From: an uncultured Enterobacter sp.
GTDB taxonomy: Bacteria; Pseudomonadota; Gammaproteobacteria; Enterobacterales; Enterobacteriaceae
Length of the DNA: 6,463 bases
Assembly: GCA_946477805.1 (NCBI GenBank)
Contig: CAMKZP010000220.1
Span: 1 to 6,463, forward strand
Direction: 5' to 3'
A model generated the notes under the pieces. It saw only the letters and a program-made list of their open reading frames with translations, was not told where the DNA came from and did not search any database. Position numbers and translations under genes: made by a program. Shown here piece by piece: positions 1 to 5,296 of the stretch (the first letter of the stretch is position 1; every line of letters begins with the position of its first letter).

Positions 1-34
1 TAAGAGACAGACGAAGAATGGTAAGTGAATTGTG

Positions 35-607
35 ATGTTACGTAATAAATTCCCCCTGATTTTAATGTTTATTTTTGCGCAGTTAACGTTCTCTTCTGTT
101 GTGCATGCAGGGGAAACAGCGGCTGATAAAGGCTGGTTCTCAACGTTTAAGGATAACGTCGCGCAAACCTGGGAGCAGCCAGAGCAATACGATCTCTATA
201 TTCCGGCAATAACGTGGCACGCACGCTTTGCCTATGACAAAGAAAAAACGGACCGCTACAACGAGCGTCCCTGGGGAGCGGGCTTCGGGCAATCCCGTTG
301 GGATGAAAAGGGCAACTGGCACGGCCTGTATCTGATGGCGTTTAAGGACTCTTACAACAAGTGGGAGCCGATTGGCGGTTACGGTTGGGAGAAAACCTGG
401 CGACCATTAGCGGATGACAACTTCCGTCTCGGCCTGGGCTATACCGCAGGCTTTACGGCGCGCGATAACTGGAAGTACATTCCGGTCCCCGTTTTGCTGC
501 CGCTGGCCTCCATTGGCTATGGTCCAGCCACTTTCCAGATGACCTACATTCCGGGAACCTATAACAACGGAAACGTTTACTTTGCCTGGATGCGTTTTCA
601 GTTTTAA
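35..607 (+). CDS. pagP: Lipid A palmitoyltransferase PagP
   Basis: PagP is an outer-membrane beta-barrel enzyme that moves a palmitoyl chain from a phospholipid to lipid A, which in enteric bacteria raises resistance to cationic antimicrobial peptides. The 190-residue product starts with a signal peptide (about residues 1-25, hydrophobic core, V-H-A before the likely cleavage). The catalytic residues known from E. coli PagP are present: His62 in WHARFAYD, and Asp105 and Ser106 in KDSYNKW. Gly117 (in GGYGW) corresponds to the E. coli hydrocarbon-ruler glycine that sets C16 selectivity. The C-terminus FAWMRFQF ends in Phe, as outer-membrane barrels do. I chose the ATG at 35; a GTG at 32 directly before it is in frame and would add one residue. 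The Shine-Dalgarno sequence is weak (GGTAAG at 20-25). The family is usually PhoP/PhoQ-controlled, but only 34 bases of upstream sequence are present, so no PhoP box can be judged. No clear terminator follows. Confidence 0.97.
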   Translation: MLRNKFPLILMFIFAQLTFSSVVHAGETAADKGWFSTFKDNVAQTWEQPEQYDLYIPAITWHARFAYDKEKTDRYNERPWGAGFGQSRWDEKGNWHGLYLMAFKDSYNKWEPIGGYGWEKTWRPLADDNFRLGLGYTAGFTARDNWKYIPVPVLLPLASIGYGPATFQMTYIPGTYNNGNVYFAWMRFQF

Positions 608-719
608 CTGAAAAAAACCTTTATTGCGGCGAAAAAACGTACTGCCGTTGAATCGTAAAGGATAAAAATCGGCCCGCAAAAATTAACGCGACTTTTGTCA
701 CTTTTTATCAAATCTCCGC

Positions 720-748
720 TGGACAAAAGGTCCCGTAATTGATGTACT
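720..748 (+). promoter_or_regulatory. Candidate cspE promoter
   Basis: A -35 element TGGACA (720-725, five of six matches to TTGACA) is separated by 17 bases from a -10 element TGTACT (743-748, four of six). Transcription would begin around 755, exactly where a hairpin starts. This is a pattern match by eye, with no experimental support in hand. Confidence 0.45.
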
Positions 749-754
749 GATACC

Positions 755-779
755 CGACACAGCATTTGTGTCGTTTTTT
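755..779 (+). terminator. Terminator-like hairpin in the cspE leader
   Basis: A perfect 7-bp stem (CGACACA 755-761, TGTGTCG 767-773) with the loop GCATT is followed by six T (774-779). It lies 18 bases before the cspE start codon. It could terminate transcripts coming from pagP, act as a promoter-proximal pause or attenuator, or form a 5'-end stem-loop that protects cspE mRNA. The stem and T run are plain in the sequence; the role is inference. Confidence 0.6.
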
Positions 780-797
780 AATGTAAAGGTAATTTTG

Positions 798-1007
798 ATG
801 TCTAAGATTAAAGGTAACGTTAAGTGGTTTAATGAGTCCAAAGGATTCGGTTTCATTACTCCTGAAGATGGCAGCAAAGACGTGTTCGTACACTTCTCTG
901 CAATCCAGACCAATGGTTTCAAAACCCTGGCTGAAGGTCAGCGCGTTGAGTTTGAAATCACTAACGGTGCCAAAGGCCCTTCTGCTGCTAACGTAATCGC
1001 TCTGTAA
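798..1007 (+). CDS. cspE: Cold-shock-like protein CspE, RNA chaperone
   Basis: CspE is a single cold-shock-domain protein of 69 residues that binds single-stranded RNA and DNA. In E. coli it is expressed at 37 °C and acts as an RNA chaperone and transcription antiterminator. The RNP1 motif is at residues 15-20 (KGFGFI) and RNP2 at 29-33 (VFVHF); aromatic residues Trp10, Phe11, Phe17, Phe19, Phe30, His32 and Phe33 form the usual nucleic-acid face. The start is fixed by AAAGGT (785-790) eight bases upstream. The reading frame stays open upstream to 768, but that extension would run through the leader hairpin and is not part of the family. A strong terminator follows 24 bases after the stop. CspC is a close paralogue; the pagP-cspE-crcB setting and the [12 protein letters not shown]-terminus favour CspE. 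Confidence 0.97.
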
Positions 1008-1031
1008 TTCAGACGCGTCAGCAAGAATTTC

Positions 1032-1059
1032 AAAACCCGCTCAATGAGCGGGTTTTTTT
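1032..1059 (+). terminator. cspE intrinsic terminator, probably bidirectional
   Basis: The stem AAAACCCGCTC (1032-1042) pairs with GAGCGGGTTTT (1046-1056) around the loop AAT, and T continues to 1059. It ends cspE. On the minus strand the same hairpin is followed by four T and lies just beyond the stop of the small ORF at 1069-1155, so it may serve both convergent units. Confidence 0.92.
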
Positions 1060-1068
1060 CGTTTTGAA

Positions 1069-1155
1069 TCAGCCCAGCAGGTACATTTTCAGGAAGCTGG
1101 CCACGATTGCCACGCTCAGTAAAACCAGCCCCACGCTCAGAAAACTCTCTTTCAT
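1069..1155 (-). CDS. Putative 28-residue single-pass membrane protein
   Basis: This ORF is not one I can name. It encodes 28 residues: a short polar N-terminus (MKES), a hydrophobic stretch of about 18 residues (5-22, FLSVGLVLLS then VAIVASFL), then KMYLLG. That is the profile of the small single-pass inner-membrane proteins found in enteric bacteria. A good Shine-Dalgarno sequence (GAGGG, about eight bases before the ATG) supports translation. It lies 71 bases downstream of crcB on the same strand and ends nine bases before the shared hairpin at 1032-1059, so it could be the last cistron of a crcB transcript. It fills what would otherwise be an empty gap of 219 bases. No function can be read from the sequence. 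With an ORF this short, chance cannot be excluded without conservation data. Confidence 0.6.
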   Translation of the reverse strand: MKESFLSVGLVLLSVAIVASFLKMYLLG

Positions 1156-1156
1156 A

Positions 1157-1193
1157 CTGTCACCCTCGCTCAACGTTGCACGCAGCGTGACAG
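1157..1193 (-). promoter_or_regulatory. Inverted repeat over the small-ORF ribosome binding site
   Basis: CTGTCAC (1157-1163) and GTGACAG (1187-1193) are perfect complements separated by 23 bases that contain the palindrome CAACGTTG (1171-1178). In the minus-strand RNA the 3' arm ends one base before the ATG and adjoins the GAGGG ribosome binding site. Pairing could therefore limit access to the small ORF. This is a possible translational control element, seen only as base complementarity. Confidence 0.3.
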
Positions 1194-1226
1194 AGAAAAA
1201 TTAAGCTAACATTAACGCGGCGAGAG

Positions 1227-1610
1227 TTAGTGCGCGCTGGCGGATGAAAATAGCCAAAATGCGATCCCGGTCAACGCAAATGAGCCGAGCATGTTAACGG
1301 CGATATTCGTCAGCGCCCAGCCAACGCGGCCTTCCTGAAGCAGAAAAACCACTTCCGCCGAGAAGGTGGAAAACGTGGTTAACCCGCCGCAAAATCCGGT
1401 GGTGATCAACAGCTTCCACATTGGGTCGATATCCGTCATACGGTTAAACCAGGCCAGCCCCATCCCGATAATAAATGCGCCGATCAGGTTTGCTGCCAGC
1501 GTCCCCAGCGGAATGGCCTGATGCAGGGGATTAAACCGCATGCTTAAGAACCATCGCGCAACGCTACCCGTTCCCCCACCAATAAAAACGGCTAAAAGAA
1601 GTTGTAACAC
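1227..1610 (-). CDS. crcB: Fluoride channel CrcB (Fluc)
   Basis: CrcB/Fluc proteins are small inner-membrane fluoride channels that work as dual-topology dimers and keep cytoplasmic fluoride low. The 127 residues form four hydrophobic segments, and the length is typical. Family hallmarks are visible: GGGTGSVAR (11-19), Asn41 in GTLAANLIG, and TGFCGGLTTFSTFS (71-84), which contains the two pore phenylalanines Phe80 and Phe83. The start is a GTG at 1610 with AGCAGG about eight bases upstream; the MLQLLLAVFIGGG N-terminus supports it. ybeM diverges from it across 67 bases. I saw no fluoride riboswitch in that short leader. The 28-residue membrane ORF lies downstream on the same strand. Confidence 0.96.
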   Translation of the reverse strand: MLQLLLAVFIGGGTGSVARWFLSMRFNPLHQAIPLGTLAANLIGAFIIGMGLAWFNRMTDIDPMWKLLITTGFCGGLTTFSTFSAEVVFLLQEGRVGWALTNIAVNMLGSFALTGIAFWLFSSASAH

Positions 1611-1677
1611 GCTAAATACCTGCTATTTGATGTGTAAGAGCATCGAGTTTAACGCTGTTTTTGACCGGGGGACAAAT

Positions 1678-2466
1678 ATGTATGTTGCGGTAGGGCAGTT
1701 TGCGGTGACGCCGGACTGGCGTGAGAATGCGAGGACCTGCGCCTCTCTGATGGCGCAGGCGCAGCAAAAGGGGGCGTCGCTGCTGGTGCTTCCTGAAGCG
1801 CTGCTGGCGCGGGATGATAACGATCCAGACCTCTCAGTGAAGTCTGCGCAGCCTCTGGAGGGGGATTTTATGAACATTCTCCTCGCGCAGAGCGCTGGCA
1901 GCTCAATGACCACCATACTGACGGTGCACGTTCCCTCCTCGCCGGGCAGGGCGCTGAACACGATGGTGGCGATACGCGAAGGCAAGGTTATCGCCCGCTA
2001 CGCAAAGCTGCATCTTTATGATGCCTTCAGTATTCAGGAGTCGCGGTTGGTCGATCCGGGAAGCCAGATACCGCCGCTTATTGAGATCGAGGGCTTAAAC
2101 GTTGGGCTGATGACCTGCTACGATCTTCGTTTCCCTGAACTGGCGCTGAGCCTGGCGCTTCAGGGCGCCGATGTGCTGGTGCTGCCAGCCGCGTGGGTCA
2201 AAGGGCCCTTAAAAGAGCACCACTGGGCAACGCTGCTGGCCGCACGCGCCCTGGATACCACCTGTTACATCGTGGCCGCGGGCGAGTGCGGGAATAAAAA
2301 TATCGGGCAGAGCAGGGTGGTTGACCCGCTGGGCGTGACGGTTGCAGCGGCGGCTGAATCTCCCGCTCTGTTGTTAACGGAGATATCGTCGGAGCGGATC
2401 GCGCTTGCACGCCGTCAGCTGCCCGTTCTTCGCAACCGCCGGTTTGCGCCACCGCAATTATTATGA
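1678..2466 (+). CDS. ybeM: Deaminated glutathione amidase YbeM (nitrilase family)
   Basis: This is a carbon-nitrogen hydrolase of the nitrilase superfamily, related to mammalian Nit1, which cleaves deaminated glutathione, a side product of transaminases, as metabolite repair. The 262-residue product keeps the catalytic triad: Glu40 (LVLPEALL), Lys110 (YAKLHLYD) and Cys147 (LMTCYDLRFPE). AAWVKGPLKEHHW and the C-terminal LPVLRNRR also fit the family. The frame is open upstream to 1540, but those codons overlap crcB on the other strand. The ATG at 1678 has a strong GGGGGA Shine-Dalgarno six bases before it and gives the normal nitrilase start (MYVAVGQFAV), so I use it. From memory, the E. coli K-12 copy is annotated as shortened or disrupted; here the frame is complete. 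No convincing promoter or terminator is visible. Confidence 0.93.
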   Translation: MYVAVGQFAVTPDWRENARTCASLMAQAQQKGASLLVLPEALLARDDNDPDLSVKSAQPLEGDFMNILLAQSAGSSMTTILTVHVPSSPGRALNTMVAIREGKVIARYAKLHLYDAFSIQESRLVDPGSQIPPLIEIEGLNVGLMTCYDLRFPELALSLALQGADVLVLPAAWVKGPLKEHHWATLLAARALDTTCYIVAAGECGNKNIGQSRVVDPLGVTVAAAAESPALLLTEISSERIALARRQLPVLRNRRFAPPQLL

Positions 2467-2484
2467 CGTTTTTTTCAACAATGC

Positions 2485-2514
2485 TTGATTCACCTTGTTA
2501 CAGATTGCTATTGT
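2485..2514 (+). promoter_or_regulatory. Weak candidate tatE promoter
   Basis: TTGATT (2485-2490) and TATTGT (2509-2514) each match four of six consensus bases, with an 18-base spacer. A 13-base alternating pyrimidine-purine tract, TGTGTGCGCGCGC (2512-2524), covers the expected start point. tatE is expected to be transcribed alone, so a promoter in this gap makes sense, but this match is modest. Confidence 0.3.
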
Positions 2515-2593
2515 GTGCGCGCGCCAAATGACCGTTAATACCATCAGGTTTTTTGGCGCTGACTGCAGCCTGTTTTAAGTAAAGAAGGTATCT

Positions 2594-2797
2594 ATGGGTG
2601 AGATTAGTATTACCAAACTGCTGGTGGTTGCCGCACTGGTCGTCCTGCTGTTTGGTACCAAGAAGTTACGCACGCTGGGGGGAGACCTGGGTGCTGCCAT
2701 TAAAGGCTTTAAGAAAGCGATGAACGATGATGACGCGGCCGCGAAGAAAAGCGCCGGGGATGACGTTCCCGCAGAGAAGCTTTCACACAAAGAGTAA
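2594..2797 (+). CDS. tatE: Sec-independent protein translocase subunit TatE
   Basis: TatE is a TatA paralogue of the twin-arginine translocase, which exports folded proteins across the inner membrane; it can partly replace TatA. The 67-residue protein has a short N-terminal transmembrane helix (about residues 6-20), the conserved FGTKKL hinge (20-25), an amphipathic helix (LRTLGGDLGAAIKGFKKAM, about 25-43) and a charged, disordered tail. TatA homologues are longer in the tail; the length, the MGEISITKLL start and the position next to lipA identify TatE. AGAAGGT ends five bases before the ATG. tatE stands apart from the tatABC operon and ends in its own strong terminator. Confidence 0.97.
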   Translation: MGEISITKLLVVAALVVLLFGTKKLRTLGGDLGAAIKGFKKAMNDDDAAAKKSAGDDVPAEKLSHKE

Positions 2798-2821
2798 TGG
2801 CGCTGCTGCAAGGCTTGCATA

Positions 2822-2851
2822 AAAAAAACCGGCTCACGAGCCGGTTTTTTT
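2822..2851. terminator. Bidirectional terminator between tatE and lipA
   Basis: A perfect 13-bp stem, AAAAAAACCGGCT (2822-2834) with AGCCGGTTTTTTT (2839-2851), closes the loop CACG. Seven T follow the G/C core on the plus strand, and eight A before it become eight T on the minus strand, so it works for the convergent tatE and lipA. A second small palindrome (CTGTAAT 2858-2864, ATTACAG 2870-2876) sits just before the lipA stop codon. Confidence 0.95.
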
Positions 2852-2878
2852 GCATTACTGTAATTAAATATTACAGGA

Positions 2879-3844
2879 TTACTTAACTTCTTCGCCTTTC
2901 GCCTGCATATCCGCATGGTAAGAGGAGCGTACGAACGGGCCGCAGGCCGCGTGGGTAAAGCCCATCGCCATCGCTTCGGCTTTCATCTCATCGAACTCAT
3001 CCGGGCTAACGTAGCGCTGCACCGGCAGGTGGTGGCGGCTGGGCTGCAGGTATTGGCCCAGCGTCAGCATGGTGACGCCGTGGCGGCGTAAATCACGCAT
3101 GACCTCAACGATCTCGGCATTGGTTTCGCCGAGGCCAACCATCAGGCCTGATTTGGTCGGAATGTTCGGGTGTGCCTCTTTAAAGCGCTCGAGCAGCTTC
3201 AGGGACCAGTTGTAGTCCGCGCCTGGACGTACCTGGCGATAAATACGCGGCACGTTCTCAAGGTTGTGGTTAAAGACATCTGGCGGAGTCGCGGTCAGGA
3301 TGTCCAGCGCGCGATCCATACGGCCACGGAAGTCTGGAACCAGCGTCTCAATTTTGATGTTCGGGCTTTTCTCACGGATAGCGGTAATACAGTCCGCGAA
3401 GTGCTGTGCCCCACCGTCACGAAGATCGTCACGGTCTACCGAGGTGATGACTACGTAACGCAGCGCCATGTCGGCGATGGTCTGCGCCAGTTTCTGCGGT
3501 TCGTTCGCGTCTGGCGCAACGGGGCGGCCATGAGCAACGTCGCAGAACGGGCAGCGGCGGGTGCAGATGGCACCCAGAATCATAAAGGTCGCGGTGCCGT
3601 GGTTGAAACATTCAGCAAGGTTCGGGCAAGAGGCTTCTTCACAGACGGAGTGAAGGCCGTTTTTGCGCATCGCCGCTTTGATCCCCTGGATACGCGAAGA
3701 GTCTGCCGGAAGTTTAATTTTCATCCATTCCGGTTTTCTTAACAGCGCCTCGCGCTCTGTAGCCACGTTTTTAACCGGGATAAGGGCCATTTTATCGGCA
3801 TCGCGGTATTTAACACCGCGTTCCATCACAATGGGTTTACTCAT
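2879..3844 (-). CDS. lipA: Lipoyl synthase LipA
   Basis: LipA is a radical SAM enzyme that inserts two sulfurs, at C6 and C8, into the octanoyl group carried by lipoyl domains of pyruvate and 2-oxoglutarate dehydrogenases and the glycine cleavage H protein. The 321 residues are the usual enteric length. The auxiliary [4Fe-4S] cluster cysteines are Cys68, Cys73 and Cys79 (CX4CX5C). The radical SAM CX3CX2C cysteines are Cys94, Cys98 and Cys101. The RSSYHA motif at 306-311 supplies the serine ligand of the auxiliary cluster. The ATG at 3844 is the family start (MSKPIVMERGVKYRD), although its Shine-Dalgarno is poor (TGGA about 12 bases upstream). It follows ybeF by 207 bases and appears to have its own promoter near 3940, leaving a leader of about 85 bases. 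Its substrate is made by LipB, encoded 1.5 kb upstream on the same strand. Confidence 0.98.
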   Translation of the reverse strand: MSKPIVMERGVKYRDADKMALIPVKNVATEREALLRKPEWMKIKLPADSSRIQGIKAAMRKNGLHSVCEEASCPNLAECFNHGTATFMILGAICTRRCPFCDVAHGRPVAPDANEPQKLAQTIADMALRYVVITSVDRDDLRDGGAQHFADCITAIREKSPNIKIETLVPDFRGRMDRALDILTATPPDVFNHNLENVPRIYRQVRPGADYNWSLKLLERFKEAHPNIPTKSGLMVGLGETNAEIVEVMRDLRRHGVTMLTLGQYLQPSRHHLPVQRYVSPDEFDEMKAEAMAMGFTHAACGPFVRSSYHADMQAKGEEVK

Positions 3845-3936
3845 AGCGTGCGTGTTCCAGTTGCGAATATCGAAGGAAAGCGTTTCTATTCAAGGGAATG
3901 TTGTATTTATCAACTATTTTTGAACGAACGACAGGC

Positions 3937-3945
3937 AGTATATCA
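3937..3945 (-). promoter_or_regulatory. Candidate lipA promoter, extended -10
   Basis: On the minus strand this reads TGATATACT: a TG one base before the -10 hexamer TATACT (five of six matches). No good -35 hexamer sits at the right distance, as is common for extended -10 promoters. The start point would be near 3930, about 85 bases before lipA. Perfect 10-bp inverted repeats, CAACTATTTT (3911-3920) and AAAATAGTTG (3988-3997), flank it. Confidence 0.4.
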
Positions 3946-4014
3946 TTGAAAGGGCCTATAAAGCAGCCTGCCCGGTCGCCAAATTGTAAAATAGTTGTTG
4001 TTTTGTGCCATTTG

Positions 4015-4031
4015 CCCTGCATGCCGCAGGG
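4015..4031 (-). other. GC-rich hairpin after ybeF
   Basis: CCCTGC (4015-4020) pairs with GCAGGG (4026-4031) around ATGCC, 21 bases past the ybeF stop on the minus strand. No T run follows in either direction, so it is not a standard terminator. It may stabilise the 3' end or assist Rho-dependent ending; read-through into lipA remains possible. Confidence 0.25.
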
Positions 4032-4051
4032 GCATCAACTGAGCGAGCCTG

Positions 4052-5005
4052 TCAGAATGCCTGGCGGATAACGTTAATAACGTTTTCCAGAACCGGATCG
4101 CGCAGGCTGAGCTTATTGTAATGGAGTGAAATCTCTAACGATTCTTCATTTAGCTGGGTAAGGGGGATACTCTCCAGCGGCCAGCATTTACGCAGCAGAC
4201 TAAACAGGCGGGCAGGCATAATGCAGAGCATGTCGCTGCTGCCGATCAGTGACGCGACGGTAAACATATTGTAACTGCTGAAGCTGATCTGGCGTTCCGG
4301 GAAGAGTTCATCGATGCGCTGGCGCAGCGGGTTTGCACCCTGACCGTCGGCCATGAAGGAGGAGTGCTCGTAGCGGCGCAGGTTGTCTAACGTTAAAGGC
4401 TCACCGAGTGCCGGATGCTGCTTACGGCACACCAGCGTCAGCCTGTCGGCGTAGAGAACGTTTTGCCCTAACGCGCGGGCGCTGAAGCTGTTGGTGTCGA
4501 TAATCAAATCCGTCTGGAATTGCGCCAGCTGGGTTTCGGGCTCCGTCACCATCACGTTGCGTATCAACAGCTGGGGTGCATGCTCCTTGATGGCCTGGTA
4601 GATGGCAGGCATAACGAGGACACCCAGCGAGGCAGAAGTACCGATGGTGATGGTCCGCTGTTTGTCGTAGCTGCCCGTCAAATCCAGCGCGCCCAGAATG
4701 GACTCCAGCCCCTGGCTGATATACTCGTGCAGATGGGTGGCGTAAGCCGTAGGCGTTACTCCCTGGCCTTTGCGAATAAATAAAGGATCGGGGAATATAG
4801 CGCGCAATTTTTGGATTGACTGACTAATAGCTGAAGGCGTGAGATTAAGAATTTTCGCAGCGTTAACGATACCCTTGTGGACATATACTGCCTCAAAAAT
4901 AGTCAATAAATTGAGATCAATATTTCGTAAAGTCCGAAAAACGTGCGGTTTATCTTCACCACCGGGTTCATTGAGACGTTTGGCTGGTAAATTCGTAGAC
5001 TCCAC
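4052..5005 (-). CDS. ybeF: LysR-type transcriptional regulator YbeF
   Basis: This 317-residue protein is a LysR-type DNA-binding regulator. After a polar N-terminal extension of about 28 residues, unusual in length for the family, comes the winged helix-turn-helix (about 29-88: DLNLLTIFEAV, NAAKILNLTPSAISQSIQKL, then PLFIRKGQGVTPT). The rest is the linker helix and a two-lobed effector-binding domain (about 115-310). The start is a GTG at 5005 with GGAG seven bases before it. As far as I recall, the DNA-binding part is nearly the same as in E. coli YbeF while the effector domain is clearly more diverged. It lies between lipB and lipA, the same place as in E. coli; neither targets nor inducer are known to me. 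A perfect LysR-type palindrome (5022-5038) just upstream suggests autoregulation. No divergent partner gene is present, which is atypical for the family. Confidence 0.92.
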   Translation of the reverse strand: MESTNLPAKRLNEPGGEDKPHVFRTLRNIDLNLLTIFEAVYVHKGIVNAAKILNLTPSAISQSIQKLRAIFPDPLFIRKGQGVTPTAYATHLHEYISQGLESILGALDLTGSYDKQRTITIGTSASLGVLVMPAIYQAIKEHAPQLLIRNVMVTEPETQLAQFQTDLIIDTNSFSARALGQNVLYADRLTLVCRKQHPALGEPLTLDNLRRYEHSSFMADGQGANPLRQRIDELFPERQISFSSYNMFTVASLIGSSDMLCIMPARLFSLLRKCWPLESIPLTQLNEESLEISLHYNKLSLRDPVLENVINVIRQAF

Positions 5006-5021
5006 GCTTTCACTCCATATC

Positions 5022-5038
5022 CATTCATAGTATGAATG
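5022..5038. promoter_or_regulatory. Candidate LysR-type operator upstream of ybeF
   Basis: CATTCATA-G-TATGAATG is a perfect 17-bp palindrome centred at 5030, 17 bases upstream of the ybeF GTG. Its core ATTC-N7-GAAT fits the T-N11-A form of LysR boxes, so YbeF itself is the natural candidate binder. Binding is inferred. Confidence 0.45.
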
Positions 5039-5207
5039 ATAGTTGAATTTATTTATTATGCTTGCAGAGATTCGTAAAGTGTTTTGCGTACTTCACTTGT
5101 TTATCGAAAACAAACAGTTGGGTGATTGTCACGCCAGTAACATGCGTGCCGCGGGCGGTACTATCAGTTTGGTGAATAATATGTAACGCTATTATGCGGG
5201 CGCTTCG

Positions 5208-5236
5208 AAAATATAGAATATGCGGATTATTGTAAA
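5208..5236 (-). promoter_or_regulatory. Possible distal ybeF promoter
   Basis: On the minus strand TTTACA (5231-5236, five of six) is followed by 17 bases and TATTTT (5208-5213, four of six); TATATT is an alternative two bases nearer. Starting near 5201, the transcript would have a leader of about 195 bases before ybeF. A nearer -10-like CATAAT lies at 5056-5061 but lacks a good -35. Confidence 0.3.
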
Positions 5237-5260
5237 GCGTAAAAGCGGGAAATAAGCAGC

Positions 5261-5281
5261 GGCTCGTCAAATAAACGAGCC
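5261..5281 (-). terminator. Possible weak lipB terminator
   Basis: GGCTCGT (5261-5267) pairs with ACGAGCC (5275-5281) around a 7-base loop, 15 bases past the lipB stop. The sequence following on the minus strand is only mildly T-rich, so termination is likely weak or Rho-assisted. Confidence 0.4.
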
Positions 5282-5296
5282 ATCATCCAGGATATA

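Larger units (their letters stand above)
5006..5296. other. Gene-free 291-base interval between lipB and ybeF
   Basis: I find no credible gene here on either strand. A minus-strand open frame (5049-5270) starts at TTG without a ribosome binding site and has no recognisable features. The interval is AT-rich and holds the putative ybeF operator (5022-5038), a small inverted repeat TTGTTT/AAACAA around 5098-5114, a possible distal ybeF promoter (5208-5236) and the hairpin beyond lipB (5261-5281). Confidence 0.7.

Noticed and set aside
768..797. N-terminal extension of cspE
   Set aside because: It would run through the leader hairpin and T run; the family start at 798 has its own ribosome binding site.
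1540..1677. Upstream extension of ybeM by 46 codons
   Set aside because: It overlaps crcB on the opposite strand, has no ribosome binding site or family similarity, and the ATG at 1678 has a strong Shine-Dalgarno and the normal nitrilase N-terminus.
1611..1677. Fluoride riboswitch in the crcB leader
   Set aside because: The 67-base divergent gap is very short and shows none of the pseudoknot arrangement expected of the crcB motif.
3170..3742. Long plus-strand open frame of 190 codons inside lipA
   Set aside because: Antisense shadow of lipA; its composition follows the lipA codons and it has no start signal.
3960..3990. Possible PdhR box upstream of lipA
   Set aside because: I recall lipA as a PdhR target in E. 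coli, but CCGGTCGCCAAATT does not fit the ATTGGT-N3-ACCAAT form; spacing and half-sites fail.
3897..4079. Plus-strand open frame of about 60 codons across the lipA leader
   Set aside because: It runs antisense through the lipA promoter, has no properly spaced ribosome binding site and resembles nothing I know.
5049..5270. Minus-strand open frame of 73 codons between lipB and ybeF
   Set aside because: TTG start without a ribosome binding site, no domain or membrane pattern, and it lies over the likely promoter region of ybeF.
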